DNA from: Aquabacter sp965279295
GTDB lineage: Bacteria; Pseudomonadota; Alphaproteobacteria; Rhizobiales; Xanthobacteraceae
NCBI GenBank assembly: GCA_965279295.1
Contig: CBDIHQ010000006.1
DNA: 64,000 nucleotides
Strand: one strand, 5' to 3'
This document shows, one piece after another, positions 27,215 through 35,763 of the stretch. The notes under the pieces are model-generated. The model ran no database searches. It was not told the DNA's origin and was given only the letters and a program-made list of their open reading frames with translations. The translations under genes and the position numbers were made by a program. Position 1 is the first letter of the stretch. Every line of letters begins with the position of its first letter.

Positions 27215-27334
27215 GCCCCCTCTCCCCAAGGGGGAGAGGGCTGGGGTGAGGGGGACAACCCTCTCCAGCCTTGAGATGTCGGAGCCCCCTCACCCGGCTG
27301 CTTCGCAGCCGACCTCTCCCCCTCGGGGAGAGGT
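27215..27334. repeat. GC-rich intergenic palindromic repeat
   Basis: Two blocks of facing CCCCTCTCCCC/GGGGAGAGGG-type arms (27215-27254 and 27285-27333), the second containing a GGCTGCTTCGCAGCC hairpin. This pattern is typical of the dispersed BIME-like repeats of Rhizobiales. It fills most of the gap before the SMR gene. Confidence 0.8.
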
Positions 27335-27442
27335 AGAAACAGCCAGGCCCGGGCATCTAACGAACTGCGGGCGTTTGCGATATCCCTTTTTGCAGAGCTC
27401 TCGCCTGCGGGAGAGGGAATAACTTTTCCTAAATGAGGCCAG

Positions 27443-27763
27443 ATGTCCTGGATCTTATTGTTCATTGCCGGTCTGCTTGAGGTCGTCTGGGCCTTCTTCA
27501 TGAAGCAGTCGGAAGGGTTCACGCGGCTGACGCCGACGATCGTGACTTTTGTCACCATGGCCGCCAGCTTCGGCCTGCTCTCCATCGCCATGCGAACCCT
27601 GCCGCTGGGCACCGCCTATACGGTGTGGACCGGCATCGGCGCGGTGGGCGCGTTCGTGGTGGGCATCTGCGTGCTGGGCGAAGAGGTGAGCGCCATGCGC
27701 ATCATCGCCGGCGTGCTCATCGTGTCCGGCATCGTGCTGATGAAGGTTTCCGCCTCGTCCTGA
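27443..27763 (+). CDS. SMR-family exporter, Gdx/SugE-like
   Basis: 106 residues, four membrane helices. The helix-1 glutamate is present in GLLEVVWAFFMKQSEGFT, and this WAF-MK-S-GFT pattern together with GTAYTVWTGIGAVGAF points to the Gdx (guanidinium exporter, formerly SugE) branch rather than EmrE. The protein is a proton-coupled antiparallel dimer in the inner membrane. No guanidine riboswitch was recognised upstream; the leader is filled by a repeat. It converges on the Coq10-like gene. Confidence 0.88.
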   Translation: MSWILLFIAGLLEVVWAFFMKQSEGFTRLTPTIVTFVTMAASFGLLSIAMRTLPLGTAYTVWTGIGAVGAFVVGICVLGEEVSAMRIIAGVLIVSGIVLMKVSASS

Positions 27764-27769
27764 GCGCGC

Positions 27770-28234
27770 TCAGACCTTCTCGGGCGCCCCGTAGACCTCA
27801 TCCGCCCGCTTCTCGAAGGCATCGGCGAAGCGGCGGAAGGCGGCGTCGAACATGGCGCCCATCAGAAGGCCCAAGGTGCGCGAGCGGAATTCGTAGGAGA
27901 TATTGAACTTCACCTCGCTGCGGCCGGGCGTCGTGTCGCGGAACTCCCACCGGTTGTCGAGGCGGCTGAACGGCCCATCGAGATACTCAACCTGGATCGC
28001 CAGATGCGGCCGGTCGACCGTGACGCGCGAGGTGAAGGTCTCGCGGATCAGCTTGTATGCGACGGTCATGTCGGCCACCAGAACCTCGATGCCCTCGCCG
28101 GCCGGCGTGCGTCGGCGCACGCGGAGCGCCTGGCACAGCGGCACGAACTGCGGATAGTGCTCGACATCCGCCACCAGCGCGAACATGTCGGCGGCGCTGT
28201 GCTTCACCACGCGGCTGCTGGAAAAGGACGGCAC
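27770..28234 (-). CDS. Coq10/RatA-like START-domain protein
   Basis: 154 residues of the polyketide-cyclase/START fold: SSSRVVKHSAADMFALVADV then YPQFVPLC, DNRWEFRD and the amphipathic C-terminal helix. Homologues are Coq10, a ubiquinone-binding chaperone, and bacterial RatA; in alphaproteobacteria the respiratory role is the more likely. The start is GTG at 28234, 2 bp after the lipA stop, so the two form an operon. No TA partner is present, which argues against a toxin function. Confidence 0.87.
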   Translation of the reverse strand: MPSFSSSRVVKHSAADMFALVADVEHYPQFVPLCQALRVRRRTPAGEGIEVLVADMTVAYKLIRETFTSRVTVDRPHLAIQVEYLDGPFSRLDNRWEFRDTTPGRSEVKFNISYEFRSRTLGLLMGAMFDAAFRRFADAFEKRADEVYGAPEKV

Positions 28235-28236
28235 GA

Positions 28237-29190
28237 TCAGGCCCGGCCGAGCTTGGCTTCCCGCGCCGTGCGCAGGCGGGCGAAATCCTCGCCCGCATGA
28301 TGGGATGAGCGCGTGAGCGGGCTCGACGACACCATGAGGAAGCCCTTGGCATAGGCCACCGTCTCGAATGCCTTGAACTCGTCCGGCGTCACGAAACGCT
28401 CCACCTTGTGGTGGCGGCGGGTCGGCTGGAGATACTGGCCGATGGTCATGAAGTCGACGTCCGCCGCCCGCAGGTCGTCCATGATCTGGAGCACCTCGTT
28501 CCGCTCTTCGCCGAGGCCGACCATGATGCCGGACTTGGTGAAGATGGAGGGGTCCAGCTCCTTCACCTGCTGAAGCAGGCGCAGCGAGTGGAAATAGCGC
28601 GCGCCGGGCCGCACCGTGAGGTACTTGGCCGGCACCGTTTCCATATTGTGGTTGAACACGTCGGGCCGTGCCTCGACCACCACCTCCACCGCGCCCTTCT
28701 TGCGCAGGAAGTCCGGGGTGAGGATTTCGATCGTGGTGCCTGGGCTGCCGGCGCGAATGGCGCGGATGGTGCGGGCGAAATGTTCGGCGCCGCCGTCGGA
28801 GAGGTCGTCGCGGTCCACCGAGGTGATGACGACGTGCGAGAGGCCGAGCTTGGCCACCGCCTCGCCCACCTTCTGCGGCTCGTCCTGATCAAGCGCCTTC
28901 GGCAGGCCGGTGCGCACGTTGCAGAACGCGCAGGCGCGGGTGCAGGTGTCGCCCATGATCATGAAGGTGGCGTGCTTCTTCTCCCAGCACTCACCGATGT
29001 TCGGGCAGCCCGCTTCCTCGCAGACCGTGTGCAAGCCGTTGGCGCGCACGATCTCGGCGGTCTTGCTCCAGCCGGCCGAGCCGGGCGCCTTCACCCGAAT
29101 CCAGTCCGGCTTGCGCAGCACCTCGTTCTCGGGGCGGTTCGCCTTCTCGGGGTGCCGGGGCCTGTTCAGCGTATTGACGACCGTGACCAT
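28237..29190 (-). CDS. lipA: Lipoyl synthase
   Basis: 317 residues. Radical SAM enzyme with both clusters visible: the auxiliary Cx4Cx5C (CEEAGCPNIGEC) and the radical-SAM CxxxCxxC (CTRACAFC), plus the C-terminal RSSHHAGE with the serine ligand. It inserts two sulfurs into protein-bound octanoyl chains to form lipoate for 2-oxo acid dehydrogenases. It is the first gene of a lipA-coq10-like pair, a common pairing in rhizobia. Confidence 0.98.
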   Translation of the reverse strand: MVTVVNTLNRPRHPEKANRPENEVLRKPDWIRVKAPGSAGWSKTAEIVRANGLHTVCEEAGCPNIGECWEKKHATFMIMGDTCTRACAFCNVRTGLPKALDQDEPQKVGEAVAKLGLSHVVITSVDRDDLSDGGAEHFARTIRAIRAGSPGTTIEILTPDFLRKKGAVEVVVEARPDVFNHNMETVPAKYLTVRPGARYFHSLRLLQQVKELDPSIFTKSGIMVGLGEERNEVLQIMDDLRAADVDFMTIGQYLQPTRRHHKVERFVTPDEFKAFETVAYAKGFLMVSSSPLTRSSHHAGEDFARLRTAREAKLGRA

Positions 29191-29316
29191 GCGTTGGTGC
29201 CACTCTCGCGCCTTCAGCGGCGGTATCGCCTAGATGTAGCGTTCGCGAGCGCGAACGTCGAGGTGTTGTGGAAGCAGGGCTGACCTGTGGGTTCCGAACC
29301 GCAGCCTCAGCGAAAA

Positions 29317-29339
29317 CGGGCGCCCTCAAGGGGCGCCCG
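29317..29339 (-). terminator. Rho-independent terminator of clpA
   Basis: Stem CGGGCGCCC/GGGCGCCCG (29317-29325 and 29331-29339) with a 5-nt loop, followed on the minus strand by TTTTC, 12 bp after the clpA stop. Confidence 0.8.
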
Positions 29340-29350
29340 CTTGGTTTGTT

Positions 29351-31822
29351 TCAGGCCTTGACCAAAGGCACCTTCGGCACATGGCGGCTGGGGCCGCCCG
29401 AACCGCCCTTGGGGCCGGACTTCGGGCCCGGCTTTACGGGCTTGGTGCCGGGCCGCAGGGGCTTGCTCCGCGAGGCTTCCGCCTTGCGACGCGGGGCCCG
29501 CTTCGGCGAGGGCGCGATCTTTTCCGGCTTGGGCGTGATCGGGCCTTCGGGGAATTCGAAGTCGAGCTTCGTGCGCCCGTCCTCGCCTTCCACGACCACC
29601 ACCTGGACGTGCCCGCCGCCCTTGAGGCGGCCGAACAGCACCTGGTCGGCGAGGGGGGTCTTGATGAACTCCTGGATCACCCGCGCCATCGGGCGGGCAC
29701 CCATCTGTTCGTCGTAACCACGCTCGATCAGCCATGCGGTCGCCTCGTCGGAGAGGGCGATGGTGACGTTGCGGTCCGCCAACTGGGCTTCGAGCTGGAG
29801 CACGAACTTCTCCACCACCTGACCGATCACCTCTGTGGGGAGGTGGGCGAAGGTGATGACGGAATCCAGCCGGTTGCGGAATTCCGGTGCGAAGGTCCGG
29901 TTGATCGCCTCGATGTCGTCACCCTCCCGCTTGGAGCGGGTGAAGCCATAGGCCGCCTTGGAGAGGTCGGCCGCACCGGCGTTGCTGGTCATGATGAGGA
30001 TGACGTTCCTGAAATCCACCGACTTGCCGTTATGGTCGGTGAGCTTCCCGTGATCCATCACCTGCAGGAGGATGTTGAAGAGGTCCGGGTGGGCCTTTTC
30101 GATTTCATCCAGCAGCAGCACGCAGTGCGGGGTCTGGTCGACGCCGTCGGTCAAAAGCCCGCCCTGGTCGAACCCGACATAGCCGGGAGGCGCGCCGATG
30201 AGGCGGGAAACCGTGTGCCGCTCCATGTATTCCGACATGTCGAAGCGCAGCAGGTTCACGCCGAGGATCGAGGCAAGCTGCTTGGCCACCTCGGTCTTGC
30301 CGACGCCGGTCGGGCCGGAGAACAGGTAGGAGCCGATCGGCTTCTCCGGCTCCCGCAGGCCGGCACGCGCCAGCTTGATGGAGGCGGCCAGAGCCTCGAT
30401 CGCCTTGTCCTGCCCGTAGACCACACGCTTCAGCGTGGTTTCCAGATTGGCCAGCACCTCGGCGTCGTCCTTCGAAACGGACTTCGGCGGAATGCGGGCC
30501 ATGGTGGCGATCGTGGCCTCGATCTCCTTGAGGCCGATGATCTTCTTGCGCCGGTTTTCCGGCATCAGCATCTGCGCCGCGCCGCTCTCGTCGATCACGT
30601 CGATCGCCTTGTCCGGCAGCTTGCGGTCATGGATGTAGCGGGCCGAAAGCTCCACCGCGGCCTTGATGGCCTCGTTGGTGTAGCGCAGCTTGTGGTAGTC
30701 CTCGAAATAGGGCTTGAGGCCCTTCAGGATCTCGATGGCGTCGGGCACGGTGGGCTCGGCCACGTCGATCTTCTGGAACCGGCGCACCAAAGCGCGGTCC
30801 TTCTCGAAATACTGCCGGTATTCCTTGTAGGTGGTGGAGCCCATGCACCGCAGGGAGCCGGAGGCGAGCGCCGGCTTCAGCAGATTGGAGGCATCCATCG
30901 CCCCGCCAGAGGTCGCACCGGCGCCGATCACGGTATGGATCTCGTCGATGAACATGATGGCGTTGGGATAGGCCTCGATCTCCTTCACCACCTGCTTGAG
31001 GCGCTCCTCGAAGTCGCCGCGATAGCGGGTTCCGGCGAGCAGTGCACCCATGTCGAGCGAGAAGATGGTGGCGGTGGCGAGCACCTCCGGCACGTCGCCG
31101 TCGATGATGCGGCGCGCGAGACCCTCGGCGATGGCGGTCTTGCCGACGCCGGGGTCGCCGACGAACAGCGGATTGTTCTTCTGCCGGCGGCACAGCACCT
31201 GGATGGTGCGCTGGATTTCCTTGTCCCGACCGATCAGCGGATCGACCTTGCCCTCGTGCGCCTTCTTGTTGAGGTTCACGCAATAGGCGTCGAGCGCGTC
31301 GGCCTTCTTCTTTCCGTCGTCGCCCGACTTGGTCTCGGTCTCGTCCTCGGCGCCGCGCACGGGGCGGCTTTCGGACATGCCGGCCCGCTTGGCGATGCCA
31401 TGGGAAATGTAGTTGACCGCGTCATACCGCGTCATGTCCTGCTCTTGCAGGAAATAGGCGGCGTGGCTTTCGCGCTCGGCGAAAATGGCGACCAAAACGT
31501 TGGCACCCGTCACCTCTTCCCGGCCGGAAGACTGGACATGGATCACGGCGCGCTGGATCACCCGCTGGAAACCGGCGGTGGGCTTGGAATCGTCCCCGCC
31601 CGCCTGGACCAGGTTTTCCAGTTCGCTGTCGACATATTCGATGAGATTGCGGCGAAGCTTGTCGAGATCGACGTTGCAGGCGCGCATCACGGCAGCGGCA
31701 TCCTGATCGTCAACGAGAGAGAGCAGCAAATGCTCGAGCGTCGCATATTCGTGGTGGCGCTCGTTCGCGAGAGCGAGGGCCCTATGGAGCGATTGTTCGA
31801 GGCTGCGTGAGAAAGTTGGCAT
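29351..31822 (-). CDS. clpA: ClpA, ATPase subunit of ClpAP protease
   Basis: 823 residues. N-terminal Clp repeat domain (SLEQSLHRALALA at the start), two AAA+ modules with Walker A GDPGVGKTAIAEG (D1) and SGPTGVGKTEVAK (D2), and the ClpP-binding IGF/L-type loop not precisely located. A Lys/Pro/Arg-rich C-terminal tail (about residues 760-823) is longer than in E. coli and looks disordered. It unfolds substrates for ClpP; the neighbouring clpS upstream encodes its adaptor. It is separated from clpS by 154 bp. Confidence 0.98.
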   Translation of the reverse strand: MPTFSRSLEQSLHRALALANERHHEYATLEHLLLSLVDDQDAAAVMRACNVDLDKLRRNLIEYVDSELENLVQAGGDDSKPTAGFQRVIQRAVIHVQSSGREEVTGANVLVAIFAERESHAAYFLQEQDMTRYDAVNYISHGIAKRAGMSESRPVRGAEDETETKSGDDGKKKADALDAYCVNLNKKAHEGKVDPLIGRDKEIQRTIQVLCRRQKNNPLFVGDPGVGKTAIAEGLARRIIDGDVPEVLATATIFSLDMGALLAGTRYRGDFEERLKQVVKEIEAYPNAIMFIDEIHTVIGAGATSGGAMDASNLLKPALASGSLRCMGSTTYKEYRQYFEKDRALVRRFQKIDVAEPTVPDAIEILKGLKPYFEDYHKLRYTNEAIKAAVELSARYIHDRKLPDKAIDVIDESGAAQMLMPENRRKKIIGLKEIEATIATMARIPPKSVSKDDAEVLANLETTLKRVVYGQDKAIEALAASIKLARAGLREPEKPIGSYLFSGPTGVGKTEVAKQLASILGVNLLRFDMSEYMERHTVSRLIGAPPGYVGFDQGGLLTDGVDQTPHCVLLLDEIEKAHPDLFNILLQVMDHGKLTDHNGKSVDFRNVILIMTSNAGAADLSKAAYGFTRSKREGDDIEAINRTFAPEFRNRLDSVITFAHLPTEVIGQVVEKFVLQLEAQLADRNVTIALSDEATAWLIERGYDEQMGARPMARVIQEFIKTPLADQVLFGRLKGGGHVQVVVVEGEDGRTKLDFEFPEGPITPKPEKIAPSPKRAPRRKAEASRSKPLRPGTKPVKPGPKSGPKGGSGGPSRHVPKVPLVKA

Positions 31823-31976
31823 CTAAACCTCTATCTCGTACCACGCCCCAGGATCTGGCCGGTCCAATGCCCCTGGCGTGTACGCGCTCCCTTAAACTTC
31901 GTACCGGCCTGTGCGCTTCGCAAGGCCCTCTGCCTGCCGCTCCCTCATCCCAACGCCGCGCCGCTTTGTGACGGCG

Positions 31977-32378
31977 TCATTTCTTTTCCATCACACATTG
32001 GAGAGGATGTTGGTGTTTGCGCGCGGAGTCCATGACCTGCGTCACTTTTGTTTCGGCGACTTCATAGGTGTAGATGCCGCACTCCCCGACGCCGCTGTTG
32101 TGGACGTGGAGCATGATGACATTGGCTTCGTCCCGGTCCTTGTTGAAGAACCGCTCGAGCACATGCACCACGAATTCCATGGGGGTGTAGTCGTCGTTCA
32201 GCAGCAGCACGCGATAGAGGCTGGGCCGCTTGGTCTGCGGCTTGGTGCGGGTGATGACCGAGGTTCCGGGGCCGGTATTGCTGCCACGACGCGGCTTATC
32301 GCCATCGCCGCCCGCCATGGAGGCAGGCCGGAGAAGTTCGGGAAAACTGTGATTGGCGTTCTGATCGGTCTGTGTCAT
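31977..32378 (-). CDS. clpS: ClpS, N-end-rule adaptor of ClpAP
   Basis: 133 residues from ATG 32378. The ClpS core is plain: YRVLLLNDDYTPMEFVVHVL, ANVIMLHVHNSG and GVCGIYTYEVAETK-like GECGIYTYEVAETK. It delivers substrates with N-degrons to ClpA. The first 45 residues are a variable, disordered lead. Start choice is uncertain (ATG 32318 possible; no clear Shine-Dalgarno for either). Gene order clpS-clpA is conserved in bacteria. Confidence 0.95.
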   Translation of the reverse strand: MTQTDQNANHSFPELLRPASMAGGDGDKPRRGSNTGPGTSVITRTKPQTKRPSLYRVLLLNDDYTPMEFVVHVLERFFNKDRDEANVIMLHVHNSGVGECGIYTYEVAETKVTQVMDSARKHQHPLQCVMEKK

Positions 32379-32478
32379 CGGCAATGCTACGCAAAGCGGG
32401 AGGAGACGAGGCCACACGGCCTGCCACCGCAGCGATTGCCAAATAATAGGAACGCCGGGCCGTCTGCGCCAGACCGGA

Positions 32479-32523
32479 AGGTGCCGGAACCTTAGAATTC
32501 GGCTCCCGGCACCTGTCTTTTTA
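32479..32523 (+). terminator. Hairpin with T-run on the plus strand, no gene ending there
   Basis: Arms AGGTGCCGG (32479-32487) and CCGGCACCT (32506-32514), then GTCTTTTT on the plus strand. The flanking genes (clpS, phasin) are both on the minus strand, so it does not end a recognised gene; it may terminate an unseen small RNA. Confidence 0.5.
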
Positions 32524-32572
32524 ATGCTTCCGGATCGAAGCTGAGCCCGGCCACGAAGGGCCGGGCGCGCCT

Positions 32573-32908
32573 TCAGTTAAACTTCGAGAAGGTCGCTTCG
32601 TAGGGCTTGAACGCCTCTTTGGCGAGGCCGGTATACAATTCGCGGATCTTGGTCATCTCGGCGACGAGCGACTCATAGGCGGTCTTGTAATAGGTCTGCT
32701 GGATCTCGACGGCCTGCTCGATCGACTTCACGCCGAGCATCTTTTCCATCGTCGAGGTGCTCAGCTCGAAGGAGCTTTTGGTGTAGTCGGCCATCTCGAC
32801 GGCGATTGCCTGAGCGCCCTTGGACCACGCGCCAAAGCTCTTGAGGGCCAGATCGACGTTGTCTTTGCCGATCTTCTGGAATTCTTCTGCATTCTGCATC
32901 TGGACCAT
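32573..32908 (-). CDS. Phasin family protein
   Basis: 111 residues, all helical and amphipathic, with the phasin_2 pattern: NAEEFQKIGKDNVDLALKSF, later ELSTSTMEKMLGVKSIEQAV and TYYKTAYESLVAEMTKI. Phasins coat polyhydroxybutyrate granules and stabilise them. ATG 32908 is set by AAGGAAA 6 bp upstream; the longer frame has no conservation. A promoter with embedded repeats typical of PhaR control lies upstream (32981-33025). A hairpin at 32545-32566 follows the stop but lacks a good T-run. Confidence 0.93.
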   Translation of the reverse strand: MVQMQNAEEFQKIGKDNVDLALKSFGAWSKGAQAIAVEMADYTKSSFELSTSTMEKMLGVKSIEQAVEIQQTYYKTAYESLVAEMTKIRELYTGLAKEAFKPYEATFSKFN

Positions 32909-32980
32909 GGGATTTCCTTTCCTGACGTGCGCTTTTCGCTGAAACAGCACGCTACGGGCAATTAGCCCTGCCCAAGCTTC

Positions 32981-33025
32981 ATAATATGCACTGCAACATA
33001 ATCGTCAAGAAAATTGTGCACTGCA
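32981..33025 (-). promoter_or_regulatory. Phasin promoter with two PhaR-like operators
   Basis: On the minus strand, TTGACG (33003-33008), 16-bp spacer, TATTAT (32981-32986). Two identical TGCACTGCA elements lie at 32987-32995 (inside the spacer) and 33017-33025 (just upstream of -35), exactly 30 bp apart, three helical turns. TGC/GCA-rich sites at phasin promoters are the known targets of the granule-sensing repressor PhaR. Confidence 0.75.
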
Positions 33026-33179
33026 CCATGCCATTTGTTGCCGAATTTACGCCTTGGTAACTGCGGGTTTCTAACTTCAAAGACGGTCACTCCATCGCTT
33101 CCCGGTTGCTGCGGCGCGTCAGGCGCGTTGTCGTTGGCTACGGTCTCGCGCCACCCCGGACTGACACGGAACGATTTAC

Positions 33180-35042
33180 ATGCGTATGTCGCTGGCGAAC
33201 GGCACTTTTCCGGCAAAGCTCCTCGTGGCGGCGATTGCCGCCTCCTTCTGCCTCGTCGCCGGCGCCGCCGACGCGAAGCCGAAGAAGCAGGCGAAGACCA
33301 AGGCGGCGACGACGCAGACCGCCAAATCGACGACGAAGTCGACGTCAAAGTCGCAGAGCGCGAAGTCGCAGACATCCAAGACGCAGGGCACGCAGAGCGC
33401 CAGGAAGGACGACGACAACAACACCGGCGGCGGTTGGCGCCGGGGCCAGTCGGCGTTCATCGTCGACGCCAATACCGGCAAGGTCCTCTATGAGGACAAT
33501 GCCGACGTCCAGCTTCACCCCGCCTCCGTCACCAAGGTGATGACCCTTTACATGCTGTTCGAGCAGCTGGAGGCCGGCCGCCTGAAGCTGGACAGCGGGC
33601 TGGTGGTGTCGCAATTCGCGGCATCGCAGTCGCCCTCCAAGCTCAACCTGCGCCCGGGCCAGACCATTGAGGTCGAGGACGCCATCAAGGCCGTCGTCAC
33701 CCGCTCGGCCAACGACGTGGCCGTGGTGATCGCGGAAGCCATCGGCGGCGACGAATCCACCTTTGCGTCCATGATGACCCGCAAGGCGCGGGCGCTGGGC
33801 ATGACCAACACCCAATTCCGCAACGCCTCGGGCCTGCCCAACAAGGGCCAGCTCACCACGGCGCGCGATCTCGCCACCCTCGGCATCGCCATCCAGGACC
33901 GCTTCCCCCGGCAGTACAAATACTTCTCGACCCGCAGCTTCACCTACCGGGGCGAGTCGATCGGCAACCACAATCGCATGTTCGGCCGCCTCGAGGGCGT
34001 GGACGGCATTAAGACCGGCTACACCAACGCATCCGGCTTCAACCTGCTGACCTCCGTGCACAACGACGACAAGTTCGTGATCGGCGTGGTCATGGGGGGC
34101 GCCAGCGCGGGGTCGCGCGACACCCGCATGACCAACCTCATCAGCTCCAACTTCACCCGCGCCTATGCCGGCCGCCGCACCGCGCCGAGGGCCACCGAGG
34201 TGGCGGTCGCCGAAGCGGCACCGCAGATGGCGCCACAGTCTGCGCCCGGCCCGGTGGCGCCCCTGCCCCAGCCGCAGCGCATGGCCTATGCCGCCGATCC
34301 CGTGACCACCGCCGCGATCCCGTCCCGCAACCAGATGGTTGGCTCCGCGGAGCCCATCAAGCCGACGGCGGTGAAGACCGTGGCGATCACCCGCCCGGCC
34401 ATCCAAACCGTGCCGGCGCCTAGCTTCTCCGGCAGCGGGCCGGTTCCCCCGGCCGCCATCGCGGTTCAGGCGCCTGTCGCCCACGCTCCCGCTCAGGCTC
34501 AGGTCGCCGCACAGGCTCCCGCCGCCAGGATGCCGTCTCCGCCCGCGATCCGCGCCCCGGCCCAGGTCGCCGCCGTCCAGGCGCCTTCGCCCCAGCCGGC
34601 TTATGCGGCACCGTTGCAGATGCAGACGCTTCCTCCGGTTGCCACCGCTCCACTCGCCGCTGCTCCAGTGGCGCAACAGCCGGTGTTGCAGCACCCGGTA
34701 CGCACCGCATCCGCCGGGCCGGTGGCGATCCCCGCCGCGGCACTGGCGCCGGCCAGACCCGAACCCGCGCGGAGCGAACCCGCCACCACAAGCCACCGTC
34801 CCGGCTGGATGATCCAGATCGGTGCCTTCGGTGGCGAGAAGGAAGCCAAGGCCCAGCTCGATCTCGCGAAGTCGAAGGCCAAGTCCGCGCTCGGCTCTGC
34901 CGAACCCTATGTCGAGAAGGCCAGCAAGGGCTCGACAGATTTTTACCGGGCGCGTTTTGCCGGTTTCGATGAAAAAGGCGCCCAGGAGGCGTGCCGTTTA
35001 CTGCAACGCAACCAGTTTGCCTGCATGACTCTCAGGAATTGA
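33180..35042 (+). CDS. D-alanyl-D-alanine carboxypeptidase with C-terminal SPOR domain
   Basis: 620 residues. Signal peptide (to about residue 32), a Lys/Thr/Ser-rich low-complexity segment (to about 85), a class A PBP5-type domain with SVTK (SxxK), SAND (SxN) and KTGY (KTG) active-site motifs, then an Ala/Pro/Gln-rich linker of about 200 residues and a C-terminal SPOR domain (MIQIGAF onward). It trims the terminal D-Ala of peptidoglycan stem peptides in the periplasm; SPOR binds denuded glycan at the septum, so a division-linked function is likely. DacF/DacC-like SPOR fusions are usual in rhizobia. The start at 33180 lacks a strong Shine-Dalgarno; ATG 33186 is also possible. Confidence 0.93.
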   Translation: MRMSLANGTFPAKLLVAAIAASFCLVAGAADAKPKKQAKTKAATTQTAKSTTKSTSKSQSAKSQTSKTQGTQSARKDDDNNTGGGWRRGQSAFIVDANTGKVLYEDNADVQLHPASVTKVMTLYMLFEQLEAGRLKLDSGLVVSQFAASQSPSKLNLRPGQTIEVEDAIKAVVTRSANDVAVVIAEAIGGDESTFASMMTRKARALGMTNTQFRNASGLPNKGQLTTARDLATLGIAIQDRFPRQYKYFSTRSFTYRGESIGNHNRMFGRLEGVDGIKTGYTNASGFNLLTSVHNDDKFVIGVVMGGASAGSRDTRMTNLISSNFTRAYAGRRTAPRATEVAVAEAAPQMAPQSAPGPVAPLPQPQRMAYAADPVTTAAIPSRNQMVGSAEPIKPTAVKTVAITRPAIQTVPAPSFSGSGPVPPAAIAVQAPVAHAPAQAQVAAQAPAARMPSPPAIRAPAQVAAVQAPSPQPAYAAPLQMQTLPPVATAPLAAAPVAQQPVLQHPVRTASAGPVAIPAAALAPARPEPARSEPATTSHRPGWMIQIGAFGGEKEAKAQLDLAKSKAKSALGSAEPYVEKASKGSTDFYRARFAGFDEKGAQEACRLLQRNQFACMTLRN

Positions 35043-35064
35043 TGTAGAGCGTTTAGCGGAAGAC

Positions 35065-35763
35065 TCAGCGATGTTTGCGCAGGATGACGTCCTTGGCCTG
35101 ATTGACACGCGCCGCCAGGTAGTCGGACCCGCCATGATCGGGGTGGAGCTTCTTCATCAGGGACCGGTGGGCACTGCGCACCGCGGCCTCTCCCGCCCCC
35201 GCTTCAAGCCCAAGAACCTCATAGGCCTCCTGTTCGGTCATCGCGCTGCCCACGCCAGGCGACTGCCGGCCGCCCCCGCTACCCGCGTGAGCCTCACGGT
35301 TTTCACGCCAGGCGGGCGCCCGGCGGTCGAGATAAGCTTCGACTAGCGCCAAAGACTGCGGGTCGAGCGACCCGCGCAGGCCGACGAGCGCTTCGACACC
35401 GAGGGAATCGAGCGAAGTGCCCGCCTGGGGGCCGGCGATAATGGTTCCCTTCAAGGCGCCCGTGCGGTGGTTAAGCTCCATCTCGATATAGGGTGAGCGC
35501 ACCCGCGAGACCTTGGGCGGCGCCTTCGCAAACATGCCGGAAAGTCCGCCCCCCGCCCGCCCGAGCATGGCGAAGCCGACCCCTGCAAGGGGGATCGCCG
35601 CGAACACCCGGCCGGTGACAAGAAGGCCCGCCGCGGCGATCAGCACCGCGACCCCGCCGGTCTGCATAAGCCGACGCGCCAGGGCCTTGGGATTGGCCTT
35701 TTTCCAGAGATTTAACAGATAGAGGATGAGGGCGAGGGCGATCGCGCCGGCGATCAAGGTCAC
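35065..35763 (-). CDS. Membrane-anchored J-domain protein, Tim14/Pam18-like
   Basis: 232 residues. An N-terminal membrane segment (residues 1-15) and a second hydrophobic stretch (about 32-65) precede a cytosolic middle part and a C-terminal J domain with KLHPDHGGSDYLAARVNQAK. The degenerate short J domain with HPDxGGS and NxAKD is the Tim14/Pam18 type; mitochondrial Pam18 drives Hsp70 at the import channel. The bacterial function is unknown, presumably recruiting DnaK to the membrane. It starts in an ATGA overlap with the VWA-like gene, so the two are coupled. Confidence 0.85.
   Translation of the reverse strand: MTLIAGAIALALILYLLNLWKKANPKALARRLMQTGGVAVLIAAAGLLVTGRVFAAIPLAGVGFAMLGRAGGGLSGMFAKAPPKVSRVRSPYIEMELNHRTGALKGTIIAGPQAGTSLDSLGVEALVGLRGSLDPQSLALVEAYLDRRAPAWRENREAHAGSGGGRQSPGVGSAMTEQEAYEVLGLEAGAGEAAVRSAHRSLMKKLHPDHGGSDYLAARVNQAKDVILRKHR

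Noticed and set aside
27170..27442. Guanidine riboswitch before the Gdx-like gene
   Set aside because: No ykkC-type conserved blocks were recognised; the stretch is a GC-rich dispersed repeat.
27770..28234. RatA toxin of a toxin-antitoxin pair
   Set aside because: No RatB-like partner is adjacent; linkage to lipA and alphaproteobacterial origin favour a Coq10-like role.
29381..31810. 809-codon open frame on the plus strand opposite clpA
   Set aside because: Antisense shadow of clpA; composition is unnatural and no start signals are present.
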